Counted from the stretch's first letter, positions 40,714-50,239 are shown. The stretch: 64,000 nucleotides of DNA from Nocardia amamiensis (GCF_015477605.1 NZ_JADLQX010000003.1:62001-126000), one strand, 5' to 3'. The notes: a model not told the origin generated them from the letters alone. Made by a program: numbers and translations.

Positions 40714-40947
40714 TCAGGCCGCCACGGTCGCGAGCGACTTGATGCGGTCGGGCCGGAAGCCCGACCAGTGATCGTCCCCTGCCACCACGACCGGCGCCTG
40801 CAAGTACCCGAGCGCCATGACGTAGTCACGCGCGTCGTCGTTCTCCGAGATATCGATGACCTCGTAGTCCACCCCGGCCTTGTCGAGGGCCTTGTAGGTG
40901 GCGTTGCACTGGACGCAAGCGGGCTTGGTGTACACGGTGACGGTCAT
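40714..40947 (-). CDS. nrdH: NrdH glutaredoxin-like electron donor
   Basis: A 77-residue redoxin with the CVQC active site (Cys11, Cys14), YKALDKAGVDYEVID, and the WSGFRPDRI segment typical of NrdH. It passes electrons from thioredoxin reductase to NrdE. ATG 40947 is preceded by a GAGAGG-type site. First gene of nrdHIE. Confidence 0.95.
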   Translation of the reverse strand: MTVTVYTKPACVQCNATYKALDKAGVDYEVIDISENDDARDYVMALGYLQAPVVVAGDDHWSGFRPDRIKSLATVAA

Positions 40948-41135
40948 TGATGTCCTCTCTCCTTGTGCCTGATCCACAGCTTGTGATCCGTATGCCGATC
41001 GTTTCGAGCGACCTGCAAGCAGTCGCTAGCGATGGCACTATCCGACATACTGCGCAAACTCCTGGATCCGGACTCGAAGCCCTGGTCAGCCACGGTTGGC
41101 CGTCTCTCGTCTCGCGCCCTCTTCCAGTACCGAAG

Positions 41136-41183
41136 ACACTACACCTAGTGGCCGACAGATTCATCCAACACGACATGTAGCGA
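41136..41183. promoter_or_regulatory. Pair of NrdR-like boxes upstream of nrdHIE
   Basis: Boxes 41136-41151 (acactacacctagtgg) and 41168-41183 (acacgacatgtagcga) match the NrdR consensus at about 12 and 11 of 16 positions. They start 32 bp apart with a 16-bp gap, as upstream of nrdF. They lie about 190 bp ahead of nrdH, in an otherwise featureless 414-bp intergenic region. Confidence 0.7.
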
Positions 41184-41302
41184 GTCACATTGATGAAATT
41201 CCACGCGGAGAAGTACCTGGATGCTCGATTACCCCGCCACAAAAAGAGTGACGCAGATCACTCTGGAGAGCTTCAGCTAACAAGCAGCAATCATTAGACA
41301 AA

Positions 41303-41344
41303 CGCCGAGGGCCGTCGCTACCGCGGTAACGACGGCCCTCGGCG
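41303..41344. terminator. Hairpin terminator downstream of the FMN reductase
   Basis: A 15-bp perfect stem (41303-41317 with 41330-41344) and 12-base loop lie 17 bases beyond the FMN reductase stop, on its 3' side. Confidence 0.85.
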
Positions 41345-41361
41345 GAGACCGGGAGTGGAGC

Positions 41362-41931
41362 TTACACGGACACCAGTTCGCCCCGCGTGGCCTCGACCAG
41401 CTCCCGCACCGAACTCGCCAGCCCGGTCAATGCCTCGGCGTCATCGCGCGGATGCGAGGAGGCGAACCGCTCTCCGATGACGCCGAAGTGCAGGTGCGCG
41501 GACTCGACGACCTTCGCGCCGGCCACGCCGAGCGCCTTGACCGCGTCTCCGTGCGCCCACTGCGCCGCGTTCGGGCTGATCGATGCGCTCACCACGGCGG
41601 TGGGCTTGCCCGTGATGGCACCGGAGCCGTACGGACGCGACGTCCAGTCGATCGCGTTCTTCAGCACCGCCGACAGCGTGCCGTTGTATTCCGGCGTCAC
41701 CAGCAGCAGGCCATCCGCGTCGGCGACCGCGTCACGCAGCGCCTGGGCGGCGGCGGGCACGGAACCGGGAACGTCGATGTCCTCGTTGTAGAACGGGATG
41801 TCGGCGAGTCCTTCATAGAGGGTGACCTCGACACCCTCCGGGGCGGTCTGCGCGGCGGCCTCGGCGAGCTGACGATTGACCGAGGCGGCACGGAGGCTAC
41901 CGACAAGTGCGAGTATGCGAGTGTTGCTCAT
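41362..41931 (-). CDS. NADPH-dependent FMN reductase/quinone reductase
   Basis: A 189-residue flavodoxin-fold reductase: LVGSLRAASVNRQLAE (FMN phosphate loop), LLVTPEYNGTLSAVLKNAID and WTSRP, as in the NAD(P)H:FMN/quinone reductase family. It may act in quinone detoxification or flavin supply. ATG 41931 has AGGAG upstream. Divergent from the TetR regulator with dyad operators between, so it is probably TetR-controlled. Confidence 0.9.
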   Translation of the reverse strand: MSNTRILALVGSLRAASVNRQLAEAAAQTAPEGVEVTLYEGLADIPFYNEDIDVPGSVPAAAQALRDAVADADGLLLVTPEYNGTLSAVLKNAIDWTSRPYGSGAITGKPTAVVSASISPNAAQWAHGDAVKALGVAGAKVVESAHLHFGVIGERFASSHPRDDAEALTGLASSVRELVEATRGELVSV

Positions 41932-41952
41932 GACAACTCCTGGTGTACTGAA

Positions 41953-41976
41953 TGTGGTGTCCGTACGTTCACCACA
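41953..41976. promoter_or_regulatory. Dyad operator between FMN reductase and TetR genes
   Basis: TGTGGTG and CACCACA arms are 10 bases apart in the 87-bp divergent region. A second short dyad (CGGAC-4-GTCCG) follows near 41983-41997. Likely TetR binding sites controlling both genes. Confidence 0.55.
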
Positions 41977-42018
41977 GACCAACCGGACTGCGGTCCGATT
42001 ACTTCCCGCGGAGCCTGC

Positions 42019-42678
42019 GTGAGCGCTGTGAACTACCCCACACCCGATGCGCCACCACCCCGCGGGCGCCACCTGCTCGACGTCGGCGCACCGCTGCCCG
42101 GCACGTCGCAGCCCGTCGAGCGTGCCGACGCGGCGCGCAACCGCCAGCTCCTGCTGGACGCCGCACAGCACTTGGTGCGCGAACAAGGTGTCGACAGCCT
42201 CACGATGGACGCGCTGGCCAAGCGCGCCGGGGTCGGCAAGGGCACGGTGTTCCGCCGGTTCGGCAGCCGGTCGGGGCTGATGCTCGCGCTGCTGGATCAC
42301 TCGGATCGAAAGTTCCAGGAAGCGTTCATCTTCGGCCCGCCGCCGCTGGGCCCCGGTGCCCCGCCGGTGGAACGGCTGGTCGCCTTCGGACGCGCCCGGT
42401 TGCTGGACATCGAAGTCGCGGGCGAACTGCATCGCGCGGCCGAACTCGGCGAGGCCGGGGACCGCTATTCCGGCGCGCCCTACGGTCTGCTGCGCGCCCA
42501 CGTCGCGATGCTGCTGCGGCAGGCCGGAGCACCCGGTGAGATCCCGCTGGTCGCCGACGCGCTTCTGGCGATGCTGGGCGCGCCGCTGGTCATGCACCAC
42601 ATGCACGTCCAGGGGTACACCCGCGAGCAGATCGGCGACAACTGGGAGAGCCTGGTTCGGCGCGTTGTCACCCGATGA
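42019..42678 (+). CDS. TetR-family regulator
   Basis: A 219-residue TetR regulator with a 35-residue N-terminal extension. The helix-turn-helix reads [20 protein letters not shown], then [20 protein letters not shown]. The C-terminal domain is ligand-binding and unassigned. GTG 42019 has GGAG 5 bases upstream. It probably represses the divergent FMN reductase gene. Confidence 0.88.
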   Translation: MSAVNYPTPDAPPPRGRHLLDVGAPLPGTSQPVERADAARNRQLLLDAAQHLVREQGVDSLTMDALAKRAGVGKGTVFRRFGSRSGLMLALLDHSDRKFQEAFIFGPPPLGPGAPPVERLVAFGRARLLDIEVAGELHRAAELGEAGDRYSGAPYGLLRAHVAMLLRQAGAPGEIPLVADALLAMLGAPLVMHHMHVQGYTREQIGDNWESLVRRVVTR

Positions 42679-42700
42679 ATCGCCAGTAGACTCGGGCGCC

Positions 42701-43525
42701 ATGCGGAACGTGCGCGAACAGATCATCAGCGAACTGGGCGTCCAGCCCACGATCGAGCCGAAGACCGAAGTGCGGCGGCGGATCGATTTCCTCAAGGATT
42801 ATCTGAATGCCACGCCCGCAAAGGGATTCGTCCTCGGAATCAGCGGCGGGCAGGACAGCGCCCTCACCGGCCGGCTCTGCCAGCTCGCGGCCGAAGAACT
42901 GCGCGCCGACGGCGCGGACGCGACATTTCTCGCCGTCCGGCTGCCCTACGGGGTGCAGGCCGACGAGGCCGACGCGAGGATCGCGCTGAAATTCGTCCAG
43001 CCGGACCGCCAAGTCGTGGTGAACGTCCGTCCCAGCGCGAACGCGGCGGCTGCCGAGGCGGCCACCGCGCTCGGGGTGGACAAGCTGCGGGACTTCGTGC
43101 GCGGCAACATCAAGGCGCGCGAACGCATGGTGATCCAGTACGCCCTGGCCGGGCAGGAGAACATGCTGGTGGTCGGCACCGACCACGCGGCGGAGGCGGT
43201 CACCGGCTTCTTCACCAAGTACGGCGACGGCGGCGTCGACCTGACCCCGCTCACCGGCCTCAGCAAGCGCCAGGGCGCGGCGCTGCTGCAAGAACTGGGT
43301 GCGCCCCCCAGCATCTGGTCCAAAGTCCCCACCGCCGACCTGGAGGACGACCGGCCCGCCCTGCCCGACGAAGAGGCGCTCGGCCTGCGCTACAGCGAGA
43401 TCGACGATTACCTGGAAGGCAACGAGGTCAGCGCGGAAGTCGCCGCCAAGATCGAATCCATCTATCTGAACACCCGGCACAAGCGGACCGTTCCGGTGAC
43501 TCCGCTGGACACCTGGTGGCGCTGA
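42701..43525 (+). CDS. nadE: NH3-dependent NAD synthetase
   Basis: A 274-residue synthetase that amidates deamido-NAD to NAD. It has P-loop SGGQDS (48-53), the [20 protein letters not shown] region and [16 protein letters not shown]. It lacks the nitrilase-type glutaminase domain found in the long mycobacterial enzyme, so it is the ammonia-using (E. coli-type) form. ATG 42701 lies 22 nt after the TetR stop, perhaps in one transcript. Confidence 0.94.
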   Translation: MRNVREQIISELGVQPTIEPKTEVRRRIDFLKDYLNATPAKGFVLGISGGQDSALTGRLCQLAAEELRADGADATFLAVRLPYGVQADEADARIALKFVQPDRQVVVNVRPSANAAAAEAATALGVDKLRDFVRGNIKARERMVIQYALAGQENMLVVGTDHAAEAVTGFFTKYGDGGVDLTPLTGLSKRQGAALLQELGAPPSIWSKVPTADLEDDRPALPDEEALGLRYSEIDDYLEGNEVSAEVAAKIESIYLNTRHKRTVPVTPLDTWWR

Positions 43526-43529
43526 GTAC

Positions 43530-44759
43530 CTAGCGCGCCGACTCGACCTCCGCGAGACGGCGCGCCAGGAACCGCCGCACCTGGTCGTTGCCTGCCAGCT
43601 CCAGCGCCGCGCGATAGCTCTCCGCGGCCTCCGTACAGCGTCCGTCACGTCGCAGCAGATCAGCACGGGTCGCGGGTACCAGATGCGATCCGGCCAGCCG
43701 CGGGTCGGCGGCGACCTCGTGGAGGGCGGCCAGCCCCGCGTGGAACCCGCGGGCGAAACCCACCGCCACGGCGCGGCTCACCGACACCGCCGGCGACGGA
43801 GCGAGCACGAGCAGTTCGTCGTACTGCGCGACGATCGAGTGCCAATCGGTCTGCGCCCAACACGGCGCCGTCGCGTGCGCGGCTGCGATGCGCGCCTGCA
43901 CCAGGTACGGGCCGCCGCCTTCCGCCTCGGCCGACCTCAGGCATTCCAGCCCGGCCCGGATCGCCGCTTGGTCCCACCGCGACCGATCCTGGTCCTCCAA
44001 AGGAACCAACTCCCCGTCGCCGCGCCGCCGTTGGTTTCGGCGGCTGTCCTGTAACAGCATCAGCGCCAGCAGCGCACGCGCCTCGGGTTCGCGCGGCAGC
44101 AACCCGCACAGCAGCCTGCCGAGCCGAATCGCTTCATCGCACAGCTCGTCTCGCACCGCGGAAGTTCCCGATGTCGCGAAGTACCCCTCGGTGAACACCA
44201 GATACACGCACGCCAGTACGCCAGGGATCCGCTCGGGCAGCAGACGCGGGGGCGGCACGCGCAGCGGGATGCCCGCCTGACGGATCTTCGCCTTCGCGCG
44301 CGTGAGGCGTTGCGCCACTGTTTGTTCCGGTTGCAGAAAGGCACGCGCTATCTCTGCCGTGCTCAGGCCGCACACGAGGCGCAGCGTCAAGGCCACCTGC
44401 GAGGGCCGCGACAGCGCCGGGTGGCAGCAGGTGAAGATCATCCGCAGTTGGTCGTCCGGCACCGGCGACACCTCGGCCTCCTCGTTCGGCGCCCGCGTCA
44501 GAGCCGCGTCATGCTCCTTGACCGCCCTGGCCGACTCGCGCCGCAACCGGTCCAGCGCTCTATTGCGCGCGGCCGTGGTGATCCAACCGCCCGGATTGGA
44601 CGGCAGTCCACGCTCGGGCCAGGTGCGCAGTGCGTCGGCGAATGCCTCCTGCACCGCGTCCTCGGCCAAGCCGATATCGCCGACCATCCTGGCCACCGTC
44701 GCGAGGGCCCGGCCGAACTCGGCGCGGTAGACGGCGTCGATCGTCGCGGCCGGACCCAT
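43530..44759 (-). CDS. ECF sigma factor with long C-terminal extension (SigJ-like/DUF6596)
   Basis: A 409-residue ECF sigma factor. Region 2 (VGDIGLAEDAVQEAFADALR), region 4 (VALTLRLVCGLSTAEIARAF) and a C-terminal DUF6596/TPR-like part (YLVFTEGYFATSG through RRDGRCTEAAESYRAALELA) are typical of the group paired with YCII proteins. The extension probably replaces an anti-sigma factor in control. ATG 44759 was chosen; GTG 44765 is an alternative. It lies 7 nt after the YCII gene, so the two are coupled. Confidence 0.9.
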   Translation of the reverse strand: MGPAATIDAVYRAEFGRALATVARMVGDIGLAEDAVQEAFADALRTWPERGLPSNPGGWITTAARNRALDRLRRESARAVKEHDAALTRAPNEEAEVSPVPDDQLRMIFTCCHPALSRPSQVALTLRLVCGLSTAEIARAFLQPEQTVAQRLTRAKAKIRQAGIPLRVPPPRLLPERIPGVLACVYLVFTEGYFATSGTSAVRDELCDEAIRLGRLLCGLLPREPEARALLALMLLQDSRRNQRRRGDGELVPLEDQDRSRWDQAAIRAGLECLRSAEAEGGGPYLVQARIAAAHATAPCWAQTDWHSIVAQYDELLVLAPSPAVSVSRAVAVGFARGFHAGLAALHEVAADPRLAGSHLVPATRADLLRRDGRCTEAAESYRAALELAGNDQVRRFLARRLAEVESAR

Positions 44760-44766
44760 ACGCACG

Positions 44767-45480
44767 TCAGTTGCCCAGGTCCACGATCTGACGCACCTCG
44801 GTGCGCCCGCGCTCGCCCAGCGGGATGGCCGCGGCGATCTCGGCCGCCTGCGCTCGGTCCCGCGCGGTGTACAAGTACAGCCCGTCCACCACCTCGGCGA
44901 ATTCCGCGTACGGTCCGTCGGTGAGCAACGTCTTCCCGTCGCGCACCCGTACCGTGGTCGCCGAGGACGGCGGTTGCAGCGCTCCACCACCGCGGATCTC
45001 TGCTTCATACTTCGCGCCGAAGCGCTGGTGTTCGGCGACGGCGGCGTCCCACTCCGGCGTCTCCGGCACGATCACCGCGTCGGGAGCCTCCCACAGCAAC
45101 GCCAGCCACCAATCCGCGCGCGGAGTGTCGTGCGGCGACCACATCACCATCGGGCGTACTTCCACTGCCCCGTCCTCGGCGGCGGGCACCTGGCGGGCCA
45201 GCCGGATCGCCTCGTCCAGATCCGCGGCTTCGAACACATAGAATCCGCCGACGACCTCGGCCTGCTCGGCGAACGGGCCATCGGTGACCAGCGTCTGCCC
45301 TCCGCTGCGCCGGATGTGCAGCGCGTCGGCGGACGGGAACAGCGCCGCGCCGCCCGCGACCGCCGCCGCCTCGCGCTCTTCGAACGCCGCGTATTTCGCG
45401 ACCTCGGCTTCGAACTCCGGCGTGCCGGGCCGGGCGCCGGGTACGTCTTCGCGTCCCACCAGTGTCGCCAGGTAGTGCAT
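44767..45480 (-). CDS. Duplicated YCII-domain protein
   Basis: A 237-residue protein containing two YCII-like domains. The first covers about 1-110 (LVTDGPFAEQAEVVGGFYVF), the second about 122-232 (LLTDGPYAEFAEVVDGLYLY). Single-domain YCII proteins usually accompany this ECF group; here the domain is doubled. A regulatory or small-molecule role is likely but unproven. Inverted repeats upstream suggest control. Confidence 0.88.
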   Translation of the reverse strand: MHYLATLVGREDVPGARPGTPEFEAEVAKYAAFEEREAAAVAGGAALFPSADALHIRRSGGQTLVTDGPFAEQAEVVGGFYVFEAADLDEAIRLARQVPAAEDGAVEVRPMVMWSPHDTPRADWWLALLWEAPDAVIVPETPEWDAAVAEHQRFGAKYEAEIRGGGALQPPSSATTVRVRDGKTLLTDGPYAEFAEVVDGLYLYTARDRAQAAEIAAAIPLGERGRTEVRQIVDLGN

Positions 45481-45502
45481 AGCGTCATCCTTCCTCGAAT
45501 AG

Positions 45503-45552
45503 ACGGGGTCGGATACCCCGTTCTATACGGACGACGAACGGCGCATGCCGTT
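45503..45552. promoter_or_regulatory. Two dyads upstream of the YCII-ECF operon
   Basis: ACGGGGT-5-ACCCCGT lies at 45503-45521, and a perfect 16-bp palindrome AACGGCGCATGCCGTT at 45537-45552. Both precede the YCII start and are probably operator or promoter elements. Confidence 0.5.
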
Positions 45553-45587
45553 TTCTACACCCTCGTGGACCGAATATTCACGCGTCT

Positions 45588-45956
45588 TCAGCACACCAGG
45601 CCGCCCTGTCCCGCCGCGGTGGCGCGGAGCAGATCGCGGACGAGCTCGAATTCGACCCTTTCCGGCGTGCGGAAGCGCAGGCATCCCTTGCCCATGTCAT
45701 GTCCAGCCAGACGGTCGGAGAAGGCCGCGCGCACGTCGGCGCGCAACAGATAGAAAGAGATGTACTGCTTCTGGTTCGCGAAGGCGATCTCCCCGACCCC
45801 GGCGCGCTCGTAGCAGGGCATGCCGTAGGACATGACCTCGGTGAAGCCGGTCAGTTCCGCGCGGCATAGCTCGCGCAGACGAGAGAGCGCGGCCCGGCGC
45901 GCTTCCGGCACCTCGGCCAGGTAGGCATCGACGTCGCTCGCCTTGCTCTGCACCAC
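45588..45956 (-). CDS. DUF1801-family protein
   Basis: A 122-residue protein of the DUF1801/YdhG-like group: VDAYLAEVPEARRAALSRLR, TEVMSYGMPCYERAG, and FANQKQYISFYLLRADVR. Its function is not established. Two adjacent GTG codons (45956, 45953) can start it; the upstream frame translates a repetitive sequence and is not likely coding. Confidence 0.8.
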   Translation of the reverse strand: MVQSKASDVDAYLAEVPEARRAALSRLRELCRAELTGFTEVMSYGMPCYERAGVGEIAFANQKQYISFYLLRADVRAAFSDRLAGHDMGKGCLRFRTPERVEFELVRDLLRATAAGQGGLVC

Positions 45957-45984
45957 CGCTCGACTGTAACCGCACCACGCGGCG

Positions 45985-46083
45985 TACGCGGGGAGCGAAG
46001 GCCGAGGTACACACAACGCGCACGGCCGGAGCGAAGGCCGAGTACGCACAATGCGCACGGCCGGAGCGAAGGCGGAGGTACGC
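45985..46083. repeat. Three tandem copies of a ~35-bp GC-rich unit
   Basis: Units begin near 45989, at 46018 and at 46053, sharing gcgcacggccggagcgaagg and a following gag-tac core. Period 35 bp between the last two. They fill the gap between the DUF1801 start and the moaD stop. Confidence 0.7.
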
Positions 46084-46326
46084 CTATCCCCCCGCGAACG
46101 GCGGGAGCACGTCGACGCGTGGGCTGAGTGCGGTTGTGGGGTCGCGGGTGAGTTCGTCGCCGATCAGGTAGGCGCACACCGACAGCATCTTGTCCAGGCT
46201 GGGGCCGTAGGCGGCCGCCAGGGTGGCGCGCAGGTCGGCTACCGTGGCGCCCGCCGGAAACTCCAGGGTCTCGCTGTCCTTGCCGACCGCGTCGGCGATC
46301 GCGGCGAAGTAGCGGATCTCAACCAC
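46084..46326 (-). CDS. moaD: MoaD, molybdopterin synthase sulfur carrier
   Basis: An 80-residue ubiquitin-fold protein ending in the required PPFAGG (Gly-Gly) tail. The start [20 protein letters not shown] is typical of MoaD. It carries the thiocarboxylate sulfur to cyclic pyranopterin with MoaE. GTG 46326 overlaps the moaA stop by 8 nt, so it is coupled to moaA. Confidence 0.92.
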   Translation of the reverse strand: MVEIRYFAAIADAVGKDSETLEFPAGATVADLRATLAAAYGPSLDKMLSVCAYLIGDELTRDPTTALSPRVDVLPPFAGG

Positions 46327-47377
46327 CGATGGCTCCCATCGTCCGCTCCGGCGGGACGAAGCCCTCGGCGTCGATGCCATGTCCCGCCCACTTGTTCCAC
46401 ATCGCGCCGCGCCAGAGCGTCGCGAGCTCCTCGTCGTCGGCGCCGGAACGTATCGCCTGGCGCAGGTCGAATTCCTGATCGCTGAACAGGCACGACCGAA
46501 GCATGCCGTCCGCGGTCAGGCGGGTGCGGTCGCAGGTGTCGCAGAACTTGCGGGTGACCGTCGCGATGATGCCCACGGTGCCCGGCCCACCGTCGACCAG
46601 CCACTTCTCCGCCGGGGCCGACGGATCCGCGCGCCCCGCCTCGGTGAGCTGGAACCGAGTGCCGAGCACGTCGAGCAGTTCGGCGGCGGTGACCATGTTG
46701 GCCCGGGCCCACTCGTGGTCGGCGTCGAGCGGCATCTCCTCGATGAACCGCAGCTCACAGCGCTCGTCCAGGCACCAGCGCAGCAGATCCGGCGCGCCGG
46801 CGAGGGTCTCGCGCATCAGCACGGCGTTGACCTTGATGGGCGCGAGTCCGGCGTCCCGCGCGGCGCGGATACCGGCGAACACGGATTCGAGGCGATCGCG
46901 CCGGGTGAGCTGCTTGAATCCCGCCCGGTCGACCGTATCCAGCGACACGTTCACCCGGTGCAGCCCAGCGGCTGCGAGCCTGCGGGCACGGTGCTCGAGC
47001 CCGACAGCGTTGGTCGTCATGGCCAGCGGGATGTGCGGGACCTCGGCGTGGCAGCCCGCGATGATCTGCTCCAGCTCGCGGCGCATCAGCGGCTCGCCGC
47101 CGGTGAAGCGGACCTCGCGCACCCCCAGATCGCGCACCGCCAGACGCACCAGCCGCACGATCTCGTCCACGGTGAGCAGTTCGTGCCGCGGAATCTCCGG
47201 CAGCCCCTCCTCCGGCATGCAGTAGGTGCAGCGCAGCGAGCACTTCTCGGTGATGGAGACGCGCAGGTCTCGGGCGACGCGTCCGAAACGATCCAGCAGA
47301 TATGGAGTGTCGGGACGGCCGTCGAGCGAGGGACGCCCGGAACGTACGGCGGGAATCCCGATCTCGACCAGAGTCAC
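46319..47377 (-). CDS. moaA: GTP 3',8-cyclase MoaA
   Basis: A 352-residue radical-SAM enzyme that starts molybdenum cofactor synthesis from GTP. The N-terminal cluster motif CSLRCTYC (Cys46, 50, 53), FTGGEPLMR, and the C-terminal cluster [18 protein letters not shown] are all present. Start GTG 47377 ([11 protein letters not shown]) gives the usual length. Co-transcribed with moaD. Confidence 0.95.
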   Translation of the reverse strand: MTLVEIGIPAVRSGRPSLDGRPDTPYLLDRFGRVARDLRVSITEKCSLRCTYCMPEEGLPEIPRHELLTVDEIVRLVRLAVRDLGVREVRFTGGEPLMRRELEQIIAGCHAEVPHIPLAMTTNAVGLEHRARRLAAAGLHRVNVSLDTVDRAGFKQLTRRDRLESVFAGIRAARDAGLAPIKVNAVLMRETLAGAPDLLRWCLDERCELRFIEEMPLDADHEWARANMVTAAELLDVLGTRFQLTEAGRADPSAPAEKWLVDGGPGTVGIIATVTRKFCDTCDRTRLTADGMLRSCLFSDQEFDLRQAIRSGADDEELATLWRGAMWNKWAGHGIDAEGFVPPERTMGAIGG

Positions 47378-47484
47378 ACGTCCATTATGACCGGCGAGCC
47401 CGAATCGGGAGCGGGCGGAAGGTCCATCAATGCTCACCGTGCCGGGGCTCCGACGGTGAGGCGGCCCCTCTGCCTCAGCCCGGC

Positions 47485-47823
47485 CCGGCGCGGACACAGA
47501 CGGCTGCGCCGTTTCCGCAGCTGCCTCTACCTGCGCTCGGCCCAATGCACCTGCAGACGGACTCCGTCCGACACCGCCGTTTCCACGGCTACGTCTACCT
47601 CTGCTCGGCCCGGCGCGAACTGCAGACGACCCGTTCGGCTGCACCGTTCCGCGGCTGCCTCTGCCATCGCTCGGCCCGACGCGAACTGCAGACAGACCCC
47701 GTCCGACACCGCCGTTCCCACGGCTACCTCTGCCATCGCTCGGCCCGACGCGAACTGCAGACAGACCCCGTCCGACACCGCCGTTCCCACGGCTACCTCT
47801 GCCATCGCTCGGCCGGCGCGGGC
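47485..47823. repeat. 69-bp minisatellite between moaA and moeA
   Basis: About five tandem units: a degenerate one near 47485, then starts at 47551, 47620, 47686 and 47755. Periods are 69, 66 and 69 bp, so the one length change is a multiple of three. The last two units are nearly identical. Both strands stay open through the array: plus gives [24 protein letters not shown] repeats, minus gives [24 protein letters not shown] repeats. I do not claim either as a gene. Confidence 0.85.
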
Positions 47824-47865
47824 TGCGGAGGGACTTCGTGCGGCTGTGCCGATTAGGCTGACGGC

Positions 47866-49113
47866 ATGAAACACCGGCCCGCGAGCGTTTCGGCGAGGTC
47901 CGTCGACGATTACCGCGACAACATCGAGCGAGTATTGCGTCCGCTGGCCGCGCGCGCCGTCGAATCCGTCGCGGTGTCGCGCGCGCTGGGCAAGCAACTC
48001 GCGGAGGACGTCCGGTCGCCGATCGACCTGCCGGTGTTCCGCAATTCCGCGATGGACGGGTACGCGGTGCGGGCGGAGTCCGTGCTGGTCGCGCCGGTCA
48101 CGCTGCCGCTGGCCGGTGTGGTCGCCGCCGGCGCCGCGGGCCGCACACCACTTCCGCACGGCGCCGCCGTGAAGGTGATGACCGGCGCACCGCTCCCGCC
48201 CGGCGCGGACTGCGTGGTCCCGGTGGAGGACGCGCAAGCCGCCGACAACGCGGTGACCATCGAACGAGGACGCAGCGCAGGCGAATTCGTGCGCGAACCG
48301 GGCACCGACGTCCGGACCGGCGACCTGCTCGTCCGCGCGGGAACCACCCTCGCGCCCCGGCACATCGCTGCCCTGGCCGCGGTCGGCCTGGCGACGGTGG
48401 CGGTGTTCGGCGCCGTGCGCGGCGCGGTGATCACCACCGGTGACGAGTTGGTCGCCGCGGGAGCCGCGCTACGCCCCGGACAGATCTACAACTCCAACGG
48501 CGTCGCGTTGGCCGCCGCGCTCGCGGCCAACGGGGTCGAGGTCGTCTCGGTGGCGCACAGCCCCGACGATCCGGCGCGATTCCGGGCGCTGCTGTCCGCC
48601 GCGACCAAGGCGGCCGATGTGGTGTTCACCTCCGGTGGCGTCTCCAAAGGCGACTTCGAGGTGGTCAAGGAGGTGCTCGAGCCGCTCGGTGGCCAGTTCG
48701 GCTCGGTCGCGATGCAGCCGGGAGGGCCGCAAGGACTCAGCGTCGTCGAGGGCGTGCCGGTGCTCAGTTTCCCGGGCAACCCGGTCAGCACGATGGTGTC
48801 GTTCGAAGTGTTCGCCCGCCCGGTCTTGCGCCACCTCGCCGGCTTACCCGAGGTGGACTGTTACGAGCTTCCGCTGCTCACCGCCGTGCCGCGGTCTCCG
48901 GAGGGCAAGCGGCAATTCCTGCGCGGCAAGCTGGTCCGCGCTCAGTCGGACGAATCGCGCCCGCTGCACCGGCACCCGAAGGCGGTCGAGGTGGTGTCGG
49001 GGGCCGGCTCGCATCTGGTGGCGGGCATGGCCGGGGCCGACGTGCTGATCGATGTGCCCGCCGAGATCACCGCGCTGCCCGCAGGCGCGCTTGTGCGAGT
49101 GTGGTCACTATGA
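47866..49113 (+). CDS. moeA: Molybdopterin molybdenumtransferase MoeA
   Basis: A 415-residue MoeA that inserts molybdate into adenylylated molybdopterin. Seen: [36 protein letters not shown], the TTGDELV motif, [17 protein letters not shown], and the [14 protein letters not shown] segment. ATG 47866 lies just after the minisatellite. It heads the plus-strand moeA-moaC/mog-moaE group. Confidence 0.94.
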   Translation: MKHRPASVSARSVDDYRDNIERVLRPLAARAVESVAVSRALGKQLAEDVRSPIDLPVFRNSAMDGYAVRAESVLVAPVTLPLAGVVAAGAAGRTPLPHGAAVKVMTGAPLPPGADCVVPVEDAQAADNAVTIERGRSAGEFVREPGTDVRTGDLLVRAGTTLAPRHIAALAAVGLATVAVFGAVRGAVITTGDELVAAGAALRPGQIYNSNGVALAAALAANGVEVVSVAHSPDDPARFRALLSAATKAADVVFTSGGVSKGDFEVVKEVLEPLGGQFGSVAMQPGGPQGLSVVEGVPVLSFPGNPVSTMVSFEVFARPVLRHLAGLPEVDCYELPLLTAVPRSPEGKRQFLRGKLVRAQSDESRPLHRHPKAVEVVSGAGSHLVAGMAGADVLIDVPAEITALPAGALVRVWSL

Positions 49114-49180
49114 GTGAGCGGACAATGGACACAGCCGAGTGCTCGCTCGTGCCGGAGCCGAGCGTCAGCGAGGTGGAGGC

Positions 49181-50239
49181 ATGAGTGAGCTGTCCCATGT
49201 CGACAACGAAGGTCGCGCCCGCATGGTCGATGTGAGCGCGAAGAGCGACACCACCCGGATCGCCGTCGCCGCGGGCGAGTTGCGCACCACGGCCGAGGTG
49301 GTCGCGCTGGTGCGGGCCGATGATCTGCCGAAGGCGGACGTGCTGTCCACCGCACGCATCGCGGGCATCGCGGGGGCCAAGAAGACCTCGGAGCTGATCC
49401 CGCTGTGTCACCAGCTGGCGCTCTCGTCGGTGCGGGTCGAGTTCGGCTTCGCCGAAACCGCCATCACGATCGAGGCCACCGCGAAGACCAAGGGACCCAC
49501 CGGGGTCGAGATGGAGGCGCTCACCGCGGTCGCGGTCGCCGGTCTCACGCTGCACGACATGGTGAAGGCGGTGGATCCCGCGGCGACGCTCACCGACGTG
49601 CGGCTGCTCACCAAAGAGGGTGGCAAGCACGGGCATTGGGAGCGTCCGGACATCTTGGGACAGCCCGAAACGACGACTCCGCAGCCCGAGAACGCCTCGG
49701 CCGGTGAGTTCGCCGCGGAGGAAATCTCCGAGGACACCGAGCCTGAACCCGACGAGGTCGAGCGCTCGGCCGTGGTGTTGGTCTCCTCCACGGGCGTCGC
49801 GGCGGGCACCCGCGTCGACACCACCGGCCCGGTCCTCGTGGAATGGCTCGCCGATCTCGGCTTCTCCGTGCGTGGTCCGCTGGTCTACGCCGACGACGAT
49901 ATCGAGTACGGCCTGGCCGATGCGCTGCGGTTCGAGCCCGCGCTGGTGATCAGCACCGGCGGGACCGGCGCGTCCCCCACCGACGGGACCCCCGAAGCCA
50001 CCCTCGCGCTGCTGGATCGCGAACTCCCCGGCGTGGCGGAGGCGATCCGGCAGCGCGGCACCGCGAAATTCCCGCTCGCCGCGCTGAGCCGCGGGGTGGC
50101 CGGGCTCGCGGGCCGCTCGGTGATCGTGAACCTGCCCGGATCGCCCGGCGGCGTCAAAGACGGCATCGCGGTGCTGGAACCGCTGCTGGATCATCTGCTC
50201 GCACAAGTAGCCGGAGGTGGTAGTCATGACAACGGCTGA
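49181..50239 (+). CDS. MoaC-Mog fusion (bifunctional)
   Basis: A 352-residue fusion. Residues 1-160 are MoaC (HVDNEGRARMVDVSAKSDTT, LIPLCHQLALSSVRVEF, GVEMEALTAVAVAGLTLHDM), which makes cyclic pyranopterin monophosphate. After an acidic linker, residues about 190-350 are MogA/MoaB (VVLVSSTGVAAGTRVDTTGP, ISTGGTGASPTDGTPEA, NLPGSPGGVKDG), which adenylylates molybdopterin. An early and a late step of the pathway are joined in one chain. ATG 49181 has GGTGGAGG upstream. Confidence 0.93.
   Translation: MSELSHVDNEGRARMVDVSAKSDTTRIAVAAGELRTTAEVVALVRADDLPKADVLSTARIAGIAGAKKTSELIPLCHQLALSSVRVEFGFAETAITIEATAKTKGPTGVEMEALTAVAVAGLTLHDMVKAVDPAATLTDVRLLTKEGGKHGHWERPDILGQPETTTPQPENASAGEFAAEEISEDTEPEPDEVERSAVVLVSSTGVAAGTRVDTTGPVLVEWLADLGFSVRGPLVYADDDIEYGLADALRFEPALVISTGGTGASPTDGTPEATLALLDRELPGVAEAIRQRGTAKFPLAALSRGVAGLAGRSVIVNLPGSPGGVKDGIAVLEPLLDHLLAQVAGGGSHDNG

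Noticed and set aside
41184..41302. Small gene between the nrdH promoter and the FMN reductase terminator
   Set aside because: No frame with a start signal; only AT-richer intergenic DNA and the terminator at 41303.
45985..46083. CRISPR-like array
   Set aside because: The units are contiguous tandem repeats without spacers, and there are no cas genes.
46379..47869. 496-codon plus-strand frame opposite moaA
   Set aside because: Antisense shadow of moaA followed by the minisatellite; no start signal or domain.
47527..48363. Minus-strand repetitive protein frame through the minisatellite into moeA
   Set aside because: Most of it is the shadow of moeA; the repeat part is open on both strands, so openness alone is no evidence of coding.
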